From the NCBI GenBank assembly GCA_947499565.1, contig CANMOV010000003.1, forward strand, positions 434,001 to 498,000: a stretch of DNA of 64,000 nucleotides, given 5' to 3'. This DNA is from an uncultured Croceitalea sp. (lineage in GTDB: Bacteria > Bacteroidota > Bacteroidia > Flavobacteriales > Flavobacteriaceae). The notes under the pieces were generated by a model. It was not told the DNA's origin, ran no database searches, and worked only from the letters and a program-made list of their open reading frames with translations. Both the position numbers and the translations under genes were made by a program. Position 1 is the first letter of the stretch; the number at the start of each line of letters is the position of its first letter. Positions 54,722-63,887 of the stretch are shown here, in pieces.

Positions 54722-55624
54722 TTATTGATTTGAATGAAAGTAGTATTTCGCATCTTCGGGCAAAGTCGTTGATGCGGTGTAGTATTGATTTTTCCATGAT
54801 TCGGGTGCTTCTTCTATGGCCCCTTCAACTCGTTCCATTATTAGGTTCCATCCTGGTTTAAAATTTAGATCACAGACTATTTTACTTTCATTACCAGCCC
54901 TATCTTCAGCGATGTTTACTCCAGCGATGCTATTGGCTTGGCCTGTATATACCCAATAGGCCGTATATCCATCACCGGCTTTATGAAGACAGCAGGGGGC
55001 ATTTAAGTTCACTACCGGTTTTATAGAATTGCCAATATGTATAAATCCAATATTTTCTTCTCCCGAATAGACAATTAAATTATGTCTTGTAGATAGGTAG
55101 CTAGTATTTTTATTGGAGTACTCCAGCTCTAAGTATGGATTTCCAACTACCCGTTCACTTCCATGTTGCCCAGCGCTCATGGGTTTTACAGTTAATCTAT
55201 CTATTTTAGGCAGGTTTATCAGGACCTCTCCATTCGCAGAAATACTGCCAATTTTCATTTCGTTTTTTTTCTTATCACGCCCCCTATAACTAGTTCTAAT
55301 TTCAACTTGCCCATGTGGCCAGTTTTCAAACTTGCCCTGGGTGTCGGTAGCTATTTTATCCTTCCAGTAAAATTCATCTTCATTTTGTTTTTGGGCTGCT
55401 TGGTTATTGGCCAGTTGATTTTTTTTAACTTGTTTCTTCTCAGCCTTTCTTTTTTCTTCATCTTGCATTGCCTGTTCCATCATTTTTCGCATACCTGGAG
55501 GCATTTTTTTCATGATGCTGTCCATCATCTTTTTGGCTTCTTCTTCGTTTGTAGGAGTTTGAGCCTGAACCGTAGTTGTAATTGCCAATACTGCAACCAC
55601 TATAATTACTAGTCTATTTTTCAT
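54722..55624 (-). CDS. Secreted protein with charged N-terminal helix, unknown function
   Basis: A 300-aa protein. The signal peptide ends near VQAQ; residues 25-85 are a Met/Lys/Glu-rich helix (MMDSIMKKMPPGMRKMMEQA), and the rest is a beta-rich domain with NLNAPCCLHKAGDGYTAYWV containing adjacent cysteines. No domain is recognised. It overlaps the upstream 138-aa gene by 11 bases. Confidence 0.75.
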   Translation of the reverse strand: MKNRLVIIVVAVLAITTTVQAQTPTNEEEAKKMMDSIMKKMPPGMRKMMEQAMQDEEKRKAEKKQVKKNQLANNQAAQKQNEDEFYWKDKIATDTQGKFENWPHGQVEIRTSYRGRDKKKNEMKIGSISANGEVLINLPKIDRLTVKPMSAGQHGSERVVGNPYLELEYSNKNTSYLSTRHNLIVYSGEENIGFIHIGNSIKPVVNLNAPCCLHKAGDGYTAYWVYTGQANSIAGVNIAEDRAGNESKIVCDLNFKPGWNLIMERVEGAIEEAPESWKNQYYTASTTLPEDAKYYFHSNQ

Positions 55625-56030
55625 TGTTCTTTGTTTTTAAAATGAGTTCTCCTTTTTTGTTTTCTATAACAGTAGCTTTGGTAGTACCCAAAACCACTTC
55701 TTTTTTTGCTTGAAACCCTTTTTCAGGGAATTGTGTTTTCACAGCAAATACCTCTTGTTCTGTAAAGACTTTTAAGGTAGCTCCTTCTTTTGGGCTTAGG
55801 CTAAGGCCAAGCTGCTCATAAGCTCCTTTTAGCTCTCCCAAAAAAAAGGTGCAGTCAGCACAATTTTGCAAGGGTTTTTTGTCTTTTTTAATGTCAGATA
55901 ATGCATAAAGAGCAACGATTTCATTTTTCTTTGCATTTACGGCTGCCACAATTTGGGTCCCTTGCGTGGTCTTAGTTTGGGCAAACATGCTCAAGGGAAG
56001 CAACAGTAGGACAACAAGTGTTTTTTTCAT
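55614..56030 (-). CDS. Small secreted protein, unknown function
   Basis: A 138-aa protein with a signal peptide (LLLLPLSMFAQ). Two Cys in NCADCTFF form a CxxC. The remainder is mixed alpha/beta (LGELKGAYEQLGL, VFTEQEVFAVK). No family recognised. Part of the HTCS-linked operon. Confidence 0.75.
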   Translation of the reverse strand: MKKTLVVLLLLPLSMFAQTKTTQGTQIVAAVNAKKNEIVALYALSDIKKDKKPLQNCADCTFFLGELKGAYEQLGLSLSPKEGATLKVFTEQEVFAVKTQFPEKGFQAKKEVVLGTTKATVIENKKGELILKTKNNEK

Positions 56031-56110
56031 AATTCAAGTACTCCTTTATAATTAACTTTACGTGGTATTGAACGACTTCTTCTCATCCTCTGAAAAAAGC
56101 TTACCCACAC

Positions 56111-56475
56111 CTAATGCGGTGAACTCCTTTTTTCCATGCCCAAATTGGAGCCATTATAGGTTTTCCTTTCCGCAATCAAAGTCAATATCATTTTATCATC
56201 TTGTTGATTGACATTGATAACGATGCCATAACGGTTAGTATCTGTGGTTTCCAACTTATCCGATTTAAAATAGAAGTATTTTCTCCAAAACAAGAGCAGT
56301 TGACCGAAGAATGGTAATCAATACCATCTAAGCTGACAATCACCTCGCTCTTCTTGACCTCTTTGAAAATGTTAGTGGTTTATTCTATTATCTTTTGAGC
56401 TAACTTTGGAATCCTTTTTATTGCTTTCGCATTTGCAGTAAACAATTAACATGAGCAATACTGTAAATATTTCAT
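56111..56475 (-). pseudogene. Frameshifted remnant of an operon gene
   Basis: The first ATG (56475) overlaps the stop of the upstream PPC gene (ATGA), so a real gene once started here. Reading is broken: frame 1 gives MKYLQYCSC and stops; frame 2 continues LIVYCKCESNKKDSKVSSKD and stops; another frame gives NIFKEVKKSEVIVSLDGIDY with an NCSCFG; the last frame gives DTNRYGIVINVNQQDDK and stops at 56111. At least two single-base shifts are needed to join them. It may be a decayed lipoprotein or reflect sequencing errors. Confidence 0.5.
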
Positions 56476-57419
56476 CTATTTATAGCTTTAACTTCAAACT
56501 TATATGGCTTCTTAAAATGATCTGGCAAAGGCTTACTCTGGTATTGCACTTTTAAAACACCCCCACGAGGTTGAATTTTAATGAAATAGACCCCCTTGCT
56601 GAGGTTCCTTGAAGAAGTGACTGAGTTATATCCCCTAGATATTCCTATAGAATAACCAGATGCATTGTACAGTCTTATGTCGAGATCAATATCATTGGGT
56701 ATTTCAAGAATATTCACCTTTATCTTTTTATTGTCATCTACAACAACACTGTACCAGTCATTTAGGTTTTCGGCATTTGCGGCAACATAATATTTAATGT
56801 GACCAGCAATAGCATAAGCAGTAATGGTTTTATTAAAATCGATATATTTAGCCTGCTTCTGCGTATCATTAGGTTCATAAATATCTTCCAACCCTGTATA
56901 TTCCCATTCTAGTTTATATGGGATAGGTGGGATATAGGATTTGGCATTATAAAACGGCCCTACCTCTACATCATAGGTCATCCCAGGGTGTACGGAAAAG
57001 TGAGCAGTTCTTACTTGTTTGTTTTCTGTTTTACCAGTACTACCTGTTATTATAGAACCTCTTTCATTCAAATCAGGAGTCACGGTCATCTCGGGTCCGA
57101 GGTGATTATCTCCGTGGGTAAGGGTAATCTTTACATAGCCTGGAAAAGCGTCTGCAGGAATCTTAATAAAGCTATGATAGGTATCTCTCTCATTAGGTTC
57201 GGCCCAATCCGAATTTGTTTGTCCTTTTTTATTTTTATTGGCAATCTTTTTTAGTAATGTTGCCCTGCTTTGGGCATTGCTTTTTATATCCTTATACAAA
57301 TTTGTAGCATCAACATTGGAAACTTCTTTTTTAATATTTCTATTTACTGCTGAGATTTGAGCATTGGTTATTGTGATTGCTAAAAGTGCTATTGATGTAA
57401 ATGTGATTTTTGTTTTCAT
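56472..57419 (-). CDS. Secreted protein with PPC (pre-peptidase C-terminal) domain
   Basis: A 315-aa protein with a signal peptide (LLAITITNAQ). Residues about 185-310 form a PPC beta-sandwich: IYEPNDTQKQAKYID opens it, then NDWYSVVVDDNKKI and DLDIRLYNASG, the classical E-P-N-D...D-x-D motif. A preceding beta-rich part begins near DTYHSFIKI. PPC domains aid secretion or substrate binding. No catalytic domain is present. Confidence 0.82.
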   Translation of the reverse strand: MKTKITFTSIALLAITITNAQISAVNRNIKKEVSNVDATNLYKDIKSNAQSRATLLKKIANKNKKGQTNSDWAEPNERDTYHSFIKIPADAFPGYVKITLTHGDNHLGPEMTVTPDLNERGSIITGSTGKTENKQVRTAHFSVHPGMTYDVEVGPFYNAKSYIPPIPYKLEWEYTGLEDIYEPNDTQKQAKYIDFNKTITAYAIAGHIKYYVAANAENLNDWYSVVVDDNKKIKVNILEIPNDIDLDIRLYNASGYSIGISRGYNSVTSSRNLSKGVYFIKIQPRGGVLKVQYQSKPLPDHFKKPYKFEVKAINR

Positions 57420-57430
57420 GATTTTTGTTT

Positions 57431-58720
57431 TTAAAGTTTTATAAATTCCACACGACGGTTGTTCGCCTTGCCTTCAGGGGAAGTATTATCAGCAACAGGT
57501 ACGGCTTCACCCTTGCCCTCGGTCTCAAAACGATCTTCTGCAATGCCTTGCTCTACTAAGGCCCATTTAACGGCTTCTGCTCGTTCTCCTGAAAGCGATA
57601 GATTGTATTCATCATCACCATCACTATCGGTATGGCCTTCTATTCTGAAATTGAGGTCATCATGCTCCTGCATCATAGATGCTACCTCTTTGAGCACACC
57701 GCCCGATTCGGGCTTAATGGTGGCGCTATTGACATCAAAGAGAATGCCCCGAGTAACATACTTGCCTTCTTCCACTACCTGGTCGTATAGCTTTTTTCCT
57801 CCTTCTGCCAAACGTATGTTCTTAACAGCAATAATTTCGTCATCCCCAGCGTAATTGTTTGAATACCCTATGGAGAACATCTCAGGTTTAAAGCCTAAGT
57901 TGGGAATGTTAACCACCCTGTACTCATCAATAAACATCTTAAACGACCTTTTGTTAAATGCTATGGCAATGTGCCGCCATTTACCTTTGCCAAGTTCTTC
58001 AAGTTCGCTTTTTGAGTCAGCGAAATTTTTTCTAATGCCGTTAACATCGGCAGTAAATTTGATACTGTTCTTCTTGATTGCAATTGCCGTAATCCAATCT
58101 TTATTGCCCTCACCAAAATAGTGGGACCCGCTCTCAGGCCCCAATCGCAAGTAATAATTTGATCGGTACGAGAATTTCTTTACATCAAAATAGATATCAA
58201 ATTCTAAAGTGAAGACTTCAGGAAGGTAGTCGTGCGTGTCCATTAGAGGCATTATGATTGAAGAATGTTTCATTGCAATGATATTTTCTCCATTGAATGA
58301 CGCGTTTTCTGCATTTCCTTTTAAGATGTCCCAACGAGAAGGAAATTCGCCGTTTTCCTCTTCGGCCAAATCATCATTAAATATGATTTTGTCACCGGGT
58401 ACAAAATTGTATTGTGACCATACTTTGGGTTGCGAACCTTCAGAAGGGTTTTCTTCATAAGTGTCTTCTGGATATTCCTCATAACTTTCTTCATTACTTT
58501 CTTGCCCACTCTTTTTTCTTTTTTTTTCTTTTTTTTTCTTGAATGGTTTTTCAATCAGGCTGTCAATGGCCTCTGCTGTTTTTTCTTCGGTTTTTCGAGT
58601 TACTGTCTCCTCTGCTGCTTGCTTGGCCCTGTCTTTTATTTTTTTAAAGATTTGGGCATTAGATGTATTAATACCAAGTAGCAATATGCAGCCCAATAAT
58701 AGTGTGATTTTTATTTTCAT
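57431..58720 (-). CDS. OmpA-family protein with LamG-like domain
   Basis: A 429-aa envelope protein. The signal peptide ends near TSNAQ; residues 55-90 are a Lys/Glu-rich low-complexity stretch (KKKKEKKRKKSGQESNEESY); about 110-305 form a LamG/concanavalin-like sandwich (EFDIYFDVKKFSYRSNYYLR, WRHIAIAFNKRSFKMFID); about 320-429 are an OmpA C-terminal peptidoglycan-binding domain (FRIEGHTDSDGDDEYNLSLS, RVEF). First gene of the operon. Confidence 0.88.
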   Translation of the reverse strand: MKIKITLLLGCILLLGINTSNAQIFKKIKDRAKQAAEETVTRKTEEKTAEAIDSLIEKPFKKKKEKKRKKSGQESNEESYEEYPEDTYEENPSEGSQPKVWSQYNFVPGDKIIFNDDLAEEENGEFPSRWDILKGNAENASFNGENIIAMKHSSIIMPLMDTHDYLPEVFTLEFDIYFDVKKFSYRSNYYLRLGPESGSHYFGEGNKDWITAIAIKKNSIKFTADVNGIRKNFADSKSELEELGKGKWRHIAIAFNKRSFKMFIDEYRVVNIPNLGFKPEMFSIGYSNNYAGDDEIIAVKNIRLAEGGKKLYDQVVEEGKYVTRGILFDVNSATIKPESGGVLKEVASMMQEHDDLNFRIEGHTDSDGDDEYNLSLSGERAEAVKWALVEQGIAEDRFETEGKGEAVPVADNTSPEGKANNRRVEFIKL

Positions 58721-58747
58721 GATTTCATCGTTTCAATGTTCCGGAAT

Positions 58748-58814
58748 CAAAAGTATGGGCAGTACGCTTTAAACTATCGTTGATATGTAACAGGATATGC
58801 AAGAAATGTAACAG
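58748..58814 (-). promoter_or_regulatory. Candidate HTCS operator and promoter of the secreted-protein operon
   Basis: On the minus strand an exact -7 box TACTTTTG lies at 58748-58755, 28 bases before the OmpA-type start. Upstream, CTGTTACAT occurs twice (58785-58793 and 58806-58814), 21 bases apart, that is, two helical turns. The repeats would lie at about -40 to -75, a typical position for an AraC-type activator. The -33 element is poor, as expected of an activated promoter. Confidence 0.55.
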
Positions 58815-58830
58815 AGTATTTAACTCTCTG

Positions 58831-61800
58831 TTATTTAAGGTTTTGCAAATACTCTACGGGTGTTTTTTTGTAAGCTTCCTTAAAACATTTAATAAAATAA
58901 GATGGCGTATTGAAGCCAACGGTATAGGCCACTTCGTTGATGGTGGCATCAGAAGTTTTTAAAATTTGAACAGCTTGTTTCAAGCGTTGCGAGCGAATAA
59001 ATGCAGATGTGGAAAGCCCCGTATAAGCCATAAGTTTTCGATGTAGTTGCATACGACTCATGCCCATTAGGTTGCAAAATTTTGCTGTATTGAATTCAGA
59101 ATCAGCCAGATGTTCGTTCATCACTTCTTCTAGCTTGGTCAAAAAAATCTCATCAGTGGGTGTAATGGCCATGTCCTTGGGCTTAAGAAAAATTTCTTGG
59201 CTGTAGCGTTCCCGAAGCATGTTTCGGGATTTCACCAAGTTCGACACCCGTTTTTCTAAAATCTTTATTTTAAATGGCTTGGTCACATAATCGTCAGCCC
59301 CAGCTTTCAATCCCATTAGTTCATTCTGTTTATCGGTACTAGCGGTAAGCAAAACTATGGGGATGTGACTGGTACGTTCATCGGTCTTTAGAATATTGCA
59401 AAGCGCGATACCGTCTTGAACGGGCATTTTTACATCAGAAATGATGATATCGGGTATCTGTTCAAACGCTTTTTCGATTCCCAATTGGCCATTGTTTGCC
59501 GAAATAACAGTGTATGATTTACTAAGCTCACTTTTAATGAATTCCCTAACATCGGTATTATCTTCCACCACTAATAAAATTGGAGTATCATGAACTTCTG
59601 ACTTTGGCTTGGCGTCTAATGGGAGTACCCCCTTGTCTTCTTCAGTATCTTCTCCAGTTTGTAAGGGTAGGGTTACAGTGAAAGTTATCATTGCTTCTTT
59701 TTGGTCAGCCTTAATTTCTCCTTTGCATAAACTCACCAATTCGCGCACCAAAGAAAGTCCAATACCTGCCCCTTTTGCATTTTTATCGGTTTGATAGAAA
59801 CGTTCGAATAGCTTTTGAACATCTTCAATTGCTTCATGGGTGTCATTTGAAACTGTCACTCTTAAAACACCATCTTCATGTGAGGCGGAAAATTGGCAAT
59901 TCCCTTTTGATTTTCCGTGCTTTATGGCATTGGAAATAAGGTTTGCCACAATTTTTTCAAGTGCATCCTCATCATAACAAGCTCTGGGTATTTTCTGCAC
60001 TTTATAACGATAAGCAATATTTTTTTGCTGAGCTTCATATTCAAAACTAGCCGCCAATGCCTTCAGAAACAAATCTAAATTGCCCCATGTTTTGTTCAAT
60101 TGAAACCTACCTTCTTCCAAACGTGCCAGTTGCAGCAATTGGTCCACCAGACTAGTCAACCGAGACGCATTGCGCTCAATTATGGCAAATTTGTTTACTT
60201 CTTCTTCTGAAATATTCGGTTCTGAAAGTTTTGACTCAATAGGACCTGAAATTAAAGTCAACGGTGTACGGAACTCATGGGCAATTTCAGTGTAAATTCT
60301 TGATTTATACTCATTCAATTCCTTAAATCGATTGGCTTCCTCTTCTTTTAATTGTAAATCCAGTTTCATCTTCCAACGCCATTTTAAATAACGATAAACC
60401 ATGATTGCTGTCAATAGTAGGAGCAGAGCGTACAATGACTTTGACCATGAATTAAAATACCAAGGTGGCAAAATAGTAAACGCAAATTTTTCAGGATTGT
60501 CATTCCATATTCCATCATAATTGCTAGATGCTACTTGAAATTCGTAATCGTCGGGTGGAAGACGAGTATAACGCACAAAATTATTGTTCCCAGAGGCCAC
60601 CCAATCCTCTTCATATGGCAAAAGTCGATATTTGTATTGATTTTTTTCGGGTTCTGAAAACTGAAGGCTGGAAAACGTAAAGTCAATGGTATTCTCATTG
60701 TACTTGAACAATCTATCAGAATAGATTGACCTAGTTTTATTGAGTACCTTAAAATCAGTAATTGCAGTCTCGGGCAGGTACTGGTTCTCTGAGATGGATT
60801 TCGGATCGAACCAATAAAAACCCTCCAACCCTCCAAAATACAACTGACCATTGTGATGCCTATAATATGCCCCTGTATTGAACTCTGCGGCCAAGCCCAC
60901 ATAATTGTCATAATTAGTAATCTCTGGCTGTTGTTCTAATACTTCGGAGGGCTTAAATCGGGAAATTCCCTTGTTAGAACTCAACCAAAGATTACCCTCC
61001 TCATCAGGCAAGATGCTATAAATAACATTATTGGGCAACCCGTCTTCTATAGAAAAGTTATGGAATTTACCTTTTTGGATGTCATAAGCATCCAATCCGC
61101 CTCCAGAACTACCTATCCATAATACCCTATTTTTATCTAGATATAATGATTTGATGGCGTTGGTCGTCAGTGCAACATTCGCTGTTGTATAAATAGCTGC
61201 TTTTTCAGATTTTGGGTCGAACTTGATAAGACCTTCTTTATCGGTACCTAACCATAAGTTACCCTCTGAATCTTGAACAATCACACGAATATTTTTTCTG
61301 ACCGCAATCGAATCCGATACCGTAAAATGCTGGTATTGCTTGATAACCCCTTTCTTTTTGTCAAACTGAACAAGTCCTTTGTCACGGGTTCCTAACCAGA
61401 CATTACTCTCTGTATCCTCAAAAATATCCCAAACGGTCGAGGAAGCAAGTGTTATTTCACTACCCTTATCATATACTTTAAAGTTTTCCTTTTTATCAAG
61501 AATTGACAGTCCACCATCTTGTGTGCCAATCCAAAGCTCCTGGTCAACATCTTGATGCAAACTCATGACTCGATTTGATGAAATATCTGAATTGAAGATG
61601 GTATAGGTAATCCAACTATTTGTGGTTGGTTCATATTTGGTTAAACCCTTGCCCGAAGTGCCAATCCATACATTATTATCACTGTCCAGCCTTATAGCCC
61701 TTACTACATCAATATTAATATTGGCCGGGGTCTGATAATTTGTAAATGAATTGAATTTCTCTAAGTCTGCATCATAAAAGCTGGCACCAGCACCATCTGT

Positions 61801-62781
61801 TCCAAACCACAAGGTACCTGAACCATCTTGGTAAGCACACAAAATATCATTGTAATGCAGTGCCCTTGGGTTTTGTTTTTGTTCGGAAAAATGTATGATT
61901 TTATTGACGGTAAAATCTATTAGATAAAGTCCGTCACCATATGTGGTTATCCACAAGCGCTTATCATTGTCAAAGAAAAGGTCTAGAATCATCAAATCTT
62001 GTGGAAGGTATCCTTCAAAAGAGGTGATCTCCAATCTTCTGATACTCTTTGTAGGCTCATCGTAATAGAACAGTCCGTCACCGTAATATCCAATCCAAAG
62101 CACCGAATTTTCATCCAAAATGGCAGTACTCAAATTTGATGGCATGATTTCGCCCAAAAGGGTTTCAAGATAAATCTCCTTATAAACCTTAGTAGTATTG
62201 TTTAGTTGAACCAAAGACTCTTCAGAAATGATAAATTGACTGTCGTTAGGCCCTGAAATTATCTTTTTTATTTGCCCCTTAAGTGATATGCTTAGATTTG
62301 ATGGGTTAATGGAAAGTTGTTGGTCTAATGAATAAATCTTTCCATTTAAAGTGCCTATCCAATAGTTTTTTGAATCATCTTGCCAAATAGTAGAGACGTT
62401 CGTAATTCCTTCCACCACTAAAAAATTATTCTTAACTATGTCATATTTATAAATTTTATTGTTCGAGGGAATTATAAAAACAGCTCCCTCCCTATCCACA
62501 TAAATCTTGCCCAAACTGCTATAAGTTGGTCTAGTAATATCAGTGAATTGAAAGGAATACTGCTGTATGGAACGTCCATTATATCGGTTAAGCCCGTCTT
62601 GAGTAGCCAACCATAAATAGCCTAAGCTATCTTGCGCAATAGAAATGACACTGTTCTGTGATAACCCCTCTTTAACGGTCAATTGCCGAAAACTGAATTG
62701 TTGTTGTGCTGTGAGACTCAAACATAAAAGAGAGAGTAATAGTGTCTGTATACCTCCTATTCGTATTGCTATATATAACAT
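58831..62781 (-). CDS. Hybrid two-component system sensor kinase/response regulator with AraC HTH (HTCS)
   Basis: A 1316-aa one-piece regulator. A signal peptide is followed by about 14 Reg_prop beta-propeller repeats (20-690; units such as GYLWLATQDGLNRYNG and NVWLGTRDKGLVQF), a Y_Y_Y domain, a membrane span at about 785-805, HisKA (EIAHEFRTPLTLISGPIE), HATPase (NLISNAIKHG, GAGIGLSLV), a receiver (IIISDVKMP) and a C-terminal AraC HTH (INEVAYTVGFNTPSYFIKCF). I chose the ATG at 62781; a TTG upstream would add four residues. Its target is probably the operon downstream. Confidence 0.95.
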   Translation of the reverse strand: MLYIAIRIGGIQTLLLSLLCLSLTAQQQFSFRQLTVKEGLSQNSVISIAQDSLGYLWLATQDGLNRYNGRSIQQYSFQFTDITRPTYSSLGKIYVDREGAVFIIPSNNKIYKYDIVKNNFLVVEGITNVSTIWQDDSKNYWIGTLNGKIYSLDQQLSINPSNLSISLKGQIKKIISGPNDSQFIISEESLVQLNNTTKVYKEIYLETLLGEIMPSNLSTAILDENSVLWIGYYGDGLFYYDEPTKSIRRLEITSFEGYLPQDLMILDLFFDNDKRLWITTYGDGLYLIDFTVNKIIHFSEQKQNPRALHYNDILCAYQDGSGTLWFGTDGAGASFYDADLEKFNSFTNYQTPANINIDVVRAIRLDSDNNVWIGTSGKGLTKYEPTTNSWITYTIFNSDISSNRVMSLHQDVDQELWIGTQDGGLSILDKKENFKVYDKGSEITLASSTVWDIFEDTESNVWLGTRDKGLVQFDKKKGVIKQYQHFTVSDSIAVRKNIRVIVQDSEGNLWLGTDKEGLIKFDPKSEKAAIYTTANVALTTNAIKSLYLDKNRVLWIGSSGGGLDAYDIQKGKFHNFSIEDGLPNNVIYSILPDEEGNLWLSSNKGISRFKPSEVLEQQPEITNYDNYVGLAAEFNTGAYYRHHNGQLYFGGLEGFYWFDPKSISENQYLPETAITDFKVLNKTRSIYSDRLFKYNENTIDFTFSSLQFSEPEKNQYKYRLLPYEEDWVASGNNNFVRYTRLPPDDYEFQVASSNYDGIWNDNPEKFAFTILPPWYFNSWSKSLYALLLLLTAIMVYRYLKWRWKMKLDLQLKEEEANRFKELNEYKSRIYTEIAHEFRTPLTLISGPIESKLSEPNISEEEVNKFAIIERNASRLTSLVDQLLQLARLEEGRFQLNKTWGNLDLFLKALAASFEYEAQQKNIAYRYKVQKIPRACYDEDALEKIVANLISNAIKHGKSKGNCQFSASHEDGVLRVTVSNDTHEAIEDVQKLFERFYQTDKNAKGAGIGLSLVRELVSLCKGEIKADQKEAMITFTVTLPLQTGEDTEEDKGVLPLDAKPKSEVHDTPILLVVEDNTDVREFIKSELSKSYTVISANNGQLGIEKAFEQIPDIIISDVKMPVQDGIALCNILKTDERTSHIPIVLLTASTDKQNELMGLKAGADDYVTKPFKIKILEKRVSNLVKSRNMLRERYSQEIFLKPKDMAITPTDEIFLTKLEEVMNEHLADSEFNTAKFCNLMGMSRMQLHRKLMAYTGLSTSAFIRSQRLKQAVQILKTSDATINEVAYTVGFNTPSYFIKCFKEAYKKTPVEYLQNLK

Positions 62782-62879
62782 GTTTACAACCAAATCGATG
62801 AAAACTAATCATTACATTTTCTGTTGTATTGTAAGAAATGGACATTAATGATTAAATTGGGGAATAATGAATTAAACTG

Positions 62880-63716
62880 ATGATTAAGAAGTTTGCTGAA
62901 AAAGTGGATTGTAAAATTCCCGACCATTTGAAACCTTTTATTGTTGTAGGAATTCATGGAGAAACAAATGAAAGTGTAGATGTTTCTTTCCCTATATTTC
63001 CGAATGGTTTTCCGGTTTTGATTAATGTTTTTGGTGATAGTCCTAAACTGCATGTAGCTAATAAAACCAATTTTGCCCCCTCGAACCTAAATCTAGCAGG
63101 TCAGATTTATGGTACAACCCCCAAAATGGAAGTGAAGGGTGTTTTTGGTCAGATTGGGTTCTTACTTCATCCGTTAACCCCATATTACTTATTTCATATA
63201 AAAGGCAGTAGTTTTTTAAATCGATGGATTTCTCTAGAGGAAATTTCAAATATTCATTTTGAAAAAGTTTTAAAAGAATTGAATACCTGCACCAATGCAT
63301 TAGATAGAATTCCAATACTATTAAGAATGCTTAGCAAGCTTGAAATGAATAAATTGCCACCTATTCGGTGGCTAGATGAATGTTTGAGCACTATTTATAG
63401 GTCTAATGGAGCTGTTTCTGTGTCGTCACTAGTTGAAAAGGCCGAGATAAGCACTCGTCATTTTGGAAGAGTCTTTAAAGAAATAATTGGTGTGCCTCCC
63501 AAGTTTTTTTGTAAAGTGGTGCAACTCAATAGCATTTTTGAAGTATTAAACCAATCGGAAAACGAAAGTCTTCTAAAATTGGCATTGGATTATGGGTACT
63601 ATGATCAAGCTCATTTTATTCATGATTTTAAAAAACTCATTGGTGATAGCCCAGAAAGGTTTTTGATGAGTAAGGATGCTTATGTAAAAGAATATTTGGG
63701 CAATAAAGGCTTCTAA
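62880..63716 (+). CDS. AraC-family transcriptional regulator
   Basis: A 278-aa regulator. The N-terminal 150 residues form a DUF6597-like sensor (IYGTTPKMEVKGVFGQIGFL, LHPLTPYYLF). The C-terminal AraC module is SVSSLVEKAEISTRHFGRVF then SLLKLALDYGYYDQAHFIHD. It is divergent from the HTCS gene with 98 bases between starts. Targets are unknown. A bidirectional hairpin follows. Confidence 0.88.
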   Translation: MIKKFAEKVDCKIPDHLKPFIVVGIHGETNESVDVSFPIFPNGFPVLINVFGDSPKLHVANKTNFAPSNLNLAGQIYGTTPKMEVKGVFGQIGFLLHPLTPYYLFHIKGSSFLNRWISLEEISNIHFEKVLKELNTCTNALDRIPILLRMLSKLEMNKLPPIRWLDECLSTIYRSNGAVSVSSLVEKAEISTRHFGRVFKEIIGVPPKFFCKVVQLNSIFEVLNQSENESLLKLALDYGYYDQAHFIHDFKKLIGDSPERFLMSKDAYVKEYLGNKGF

Positions 63717-63748
63717 CAAAAAAAGTCCTAGCTTCCGCTAAGACTTTT
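63717..63748 (-). terminator. Terminator shared by tRNA-Met and the AraC gene
   Basis: AAAAGTCCTAGC pairs with GCTAAGACTTTT (11 of 12) across loop TTCC. On the minus strand TTTTTTTG follows, ending the tRNA transcript; on the plus strand TTTTAAA follows the AraC gene. The sequence is repeated in decayed form at 37952-37979. Confidence 0.75.
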
Positions 63749-63760
63749 AAACCACTTTTG

Positions 63761-63834
63761 TGGTCCCACCTGGGCTCGAACCAGGGACCAACTGATTATG
63801 AGTCAGCTACTCTAACCAACTGAGCTATAGGACC
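63761..63834 (-). tRNA. tRNA-Met (anticodon CAT, elongator type)
   Basis: The minus strand gives acceptor GGTCCTA/TGGGACC, D-arm GCTCAGTTGGTTAGAGT, anticodon stem CTGA/TCAG with loop CTCATAA (anticodon CAT) and T-arm CCTGG-TTCGAGC-CCAGG. CCA is not encoded. The lack of the initiator features (1-72 mismatch, GGG/CCC anticodon stem) makes it elongator Met or, less likely, Ile with lysidine-modified CAT. Confidence 0.9.
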
Positions 63835-63887
63835 TAAATTCTAGGGCAGCAAAATTAGGATATATTTTTATATACACCAACATTTTC

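Noticed and set aside
58811-58831. Hairpin AACAGAG/CTCTGTT near the HTCS stop as a terminator
   Set aside because: The stem is short, no T tract follows on the minus strand, and it overlaps the direct repeat, so I treat the region as operator sequence.
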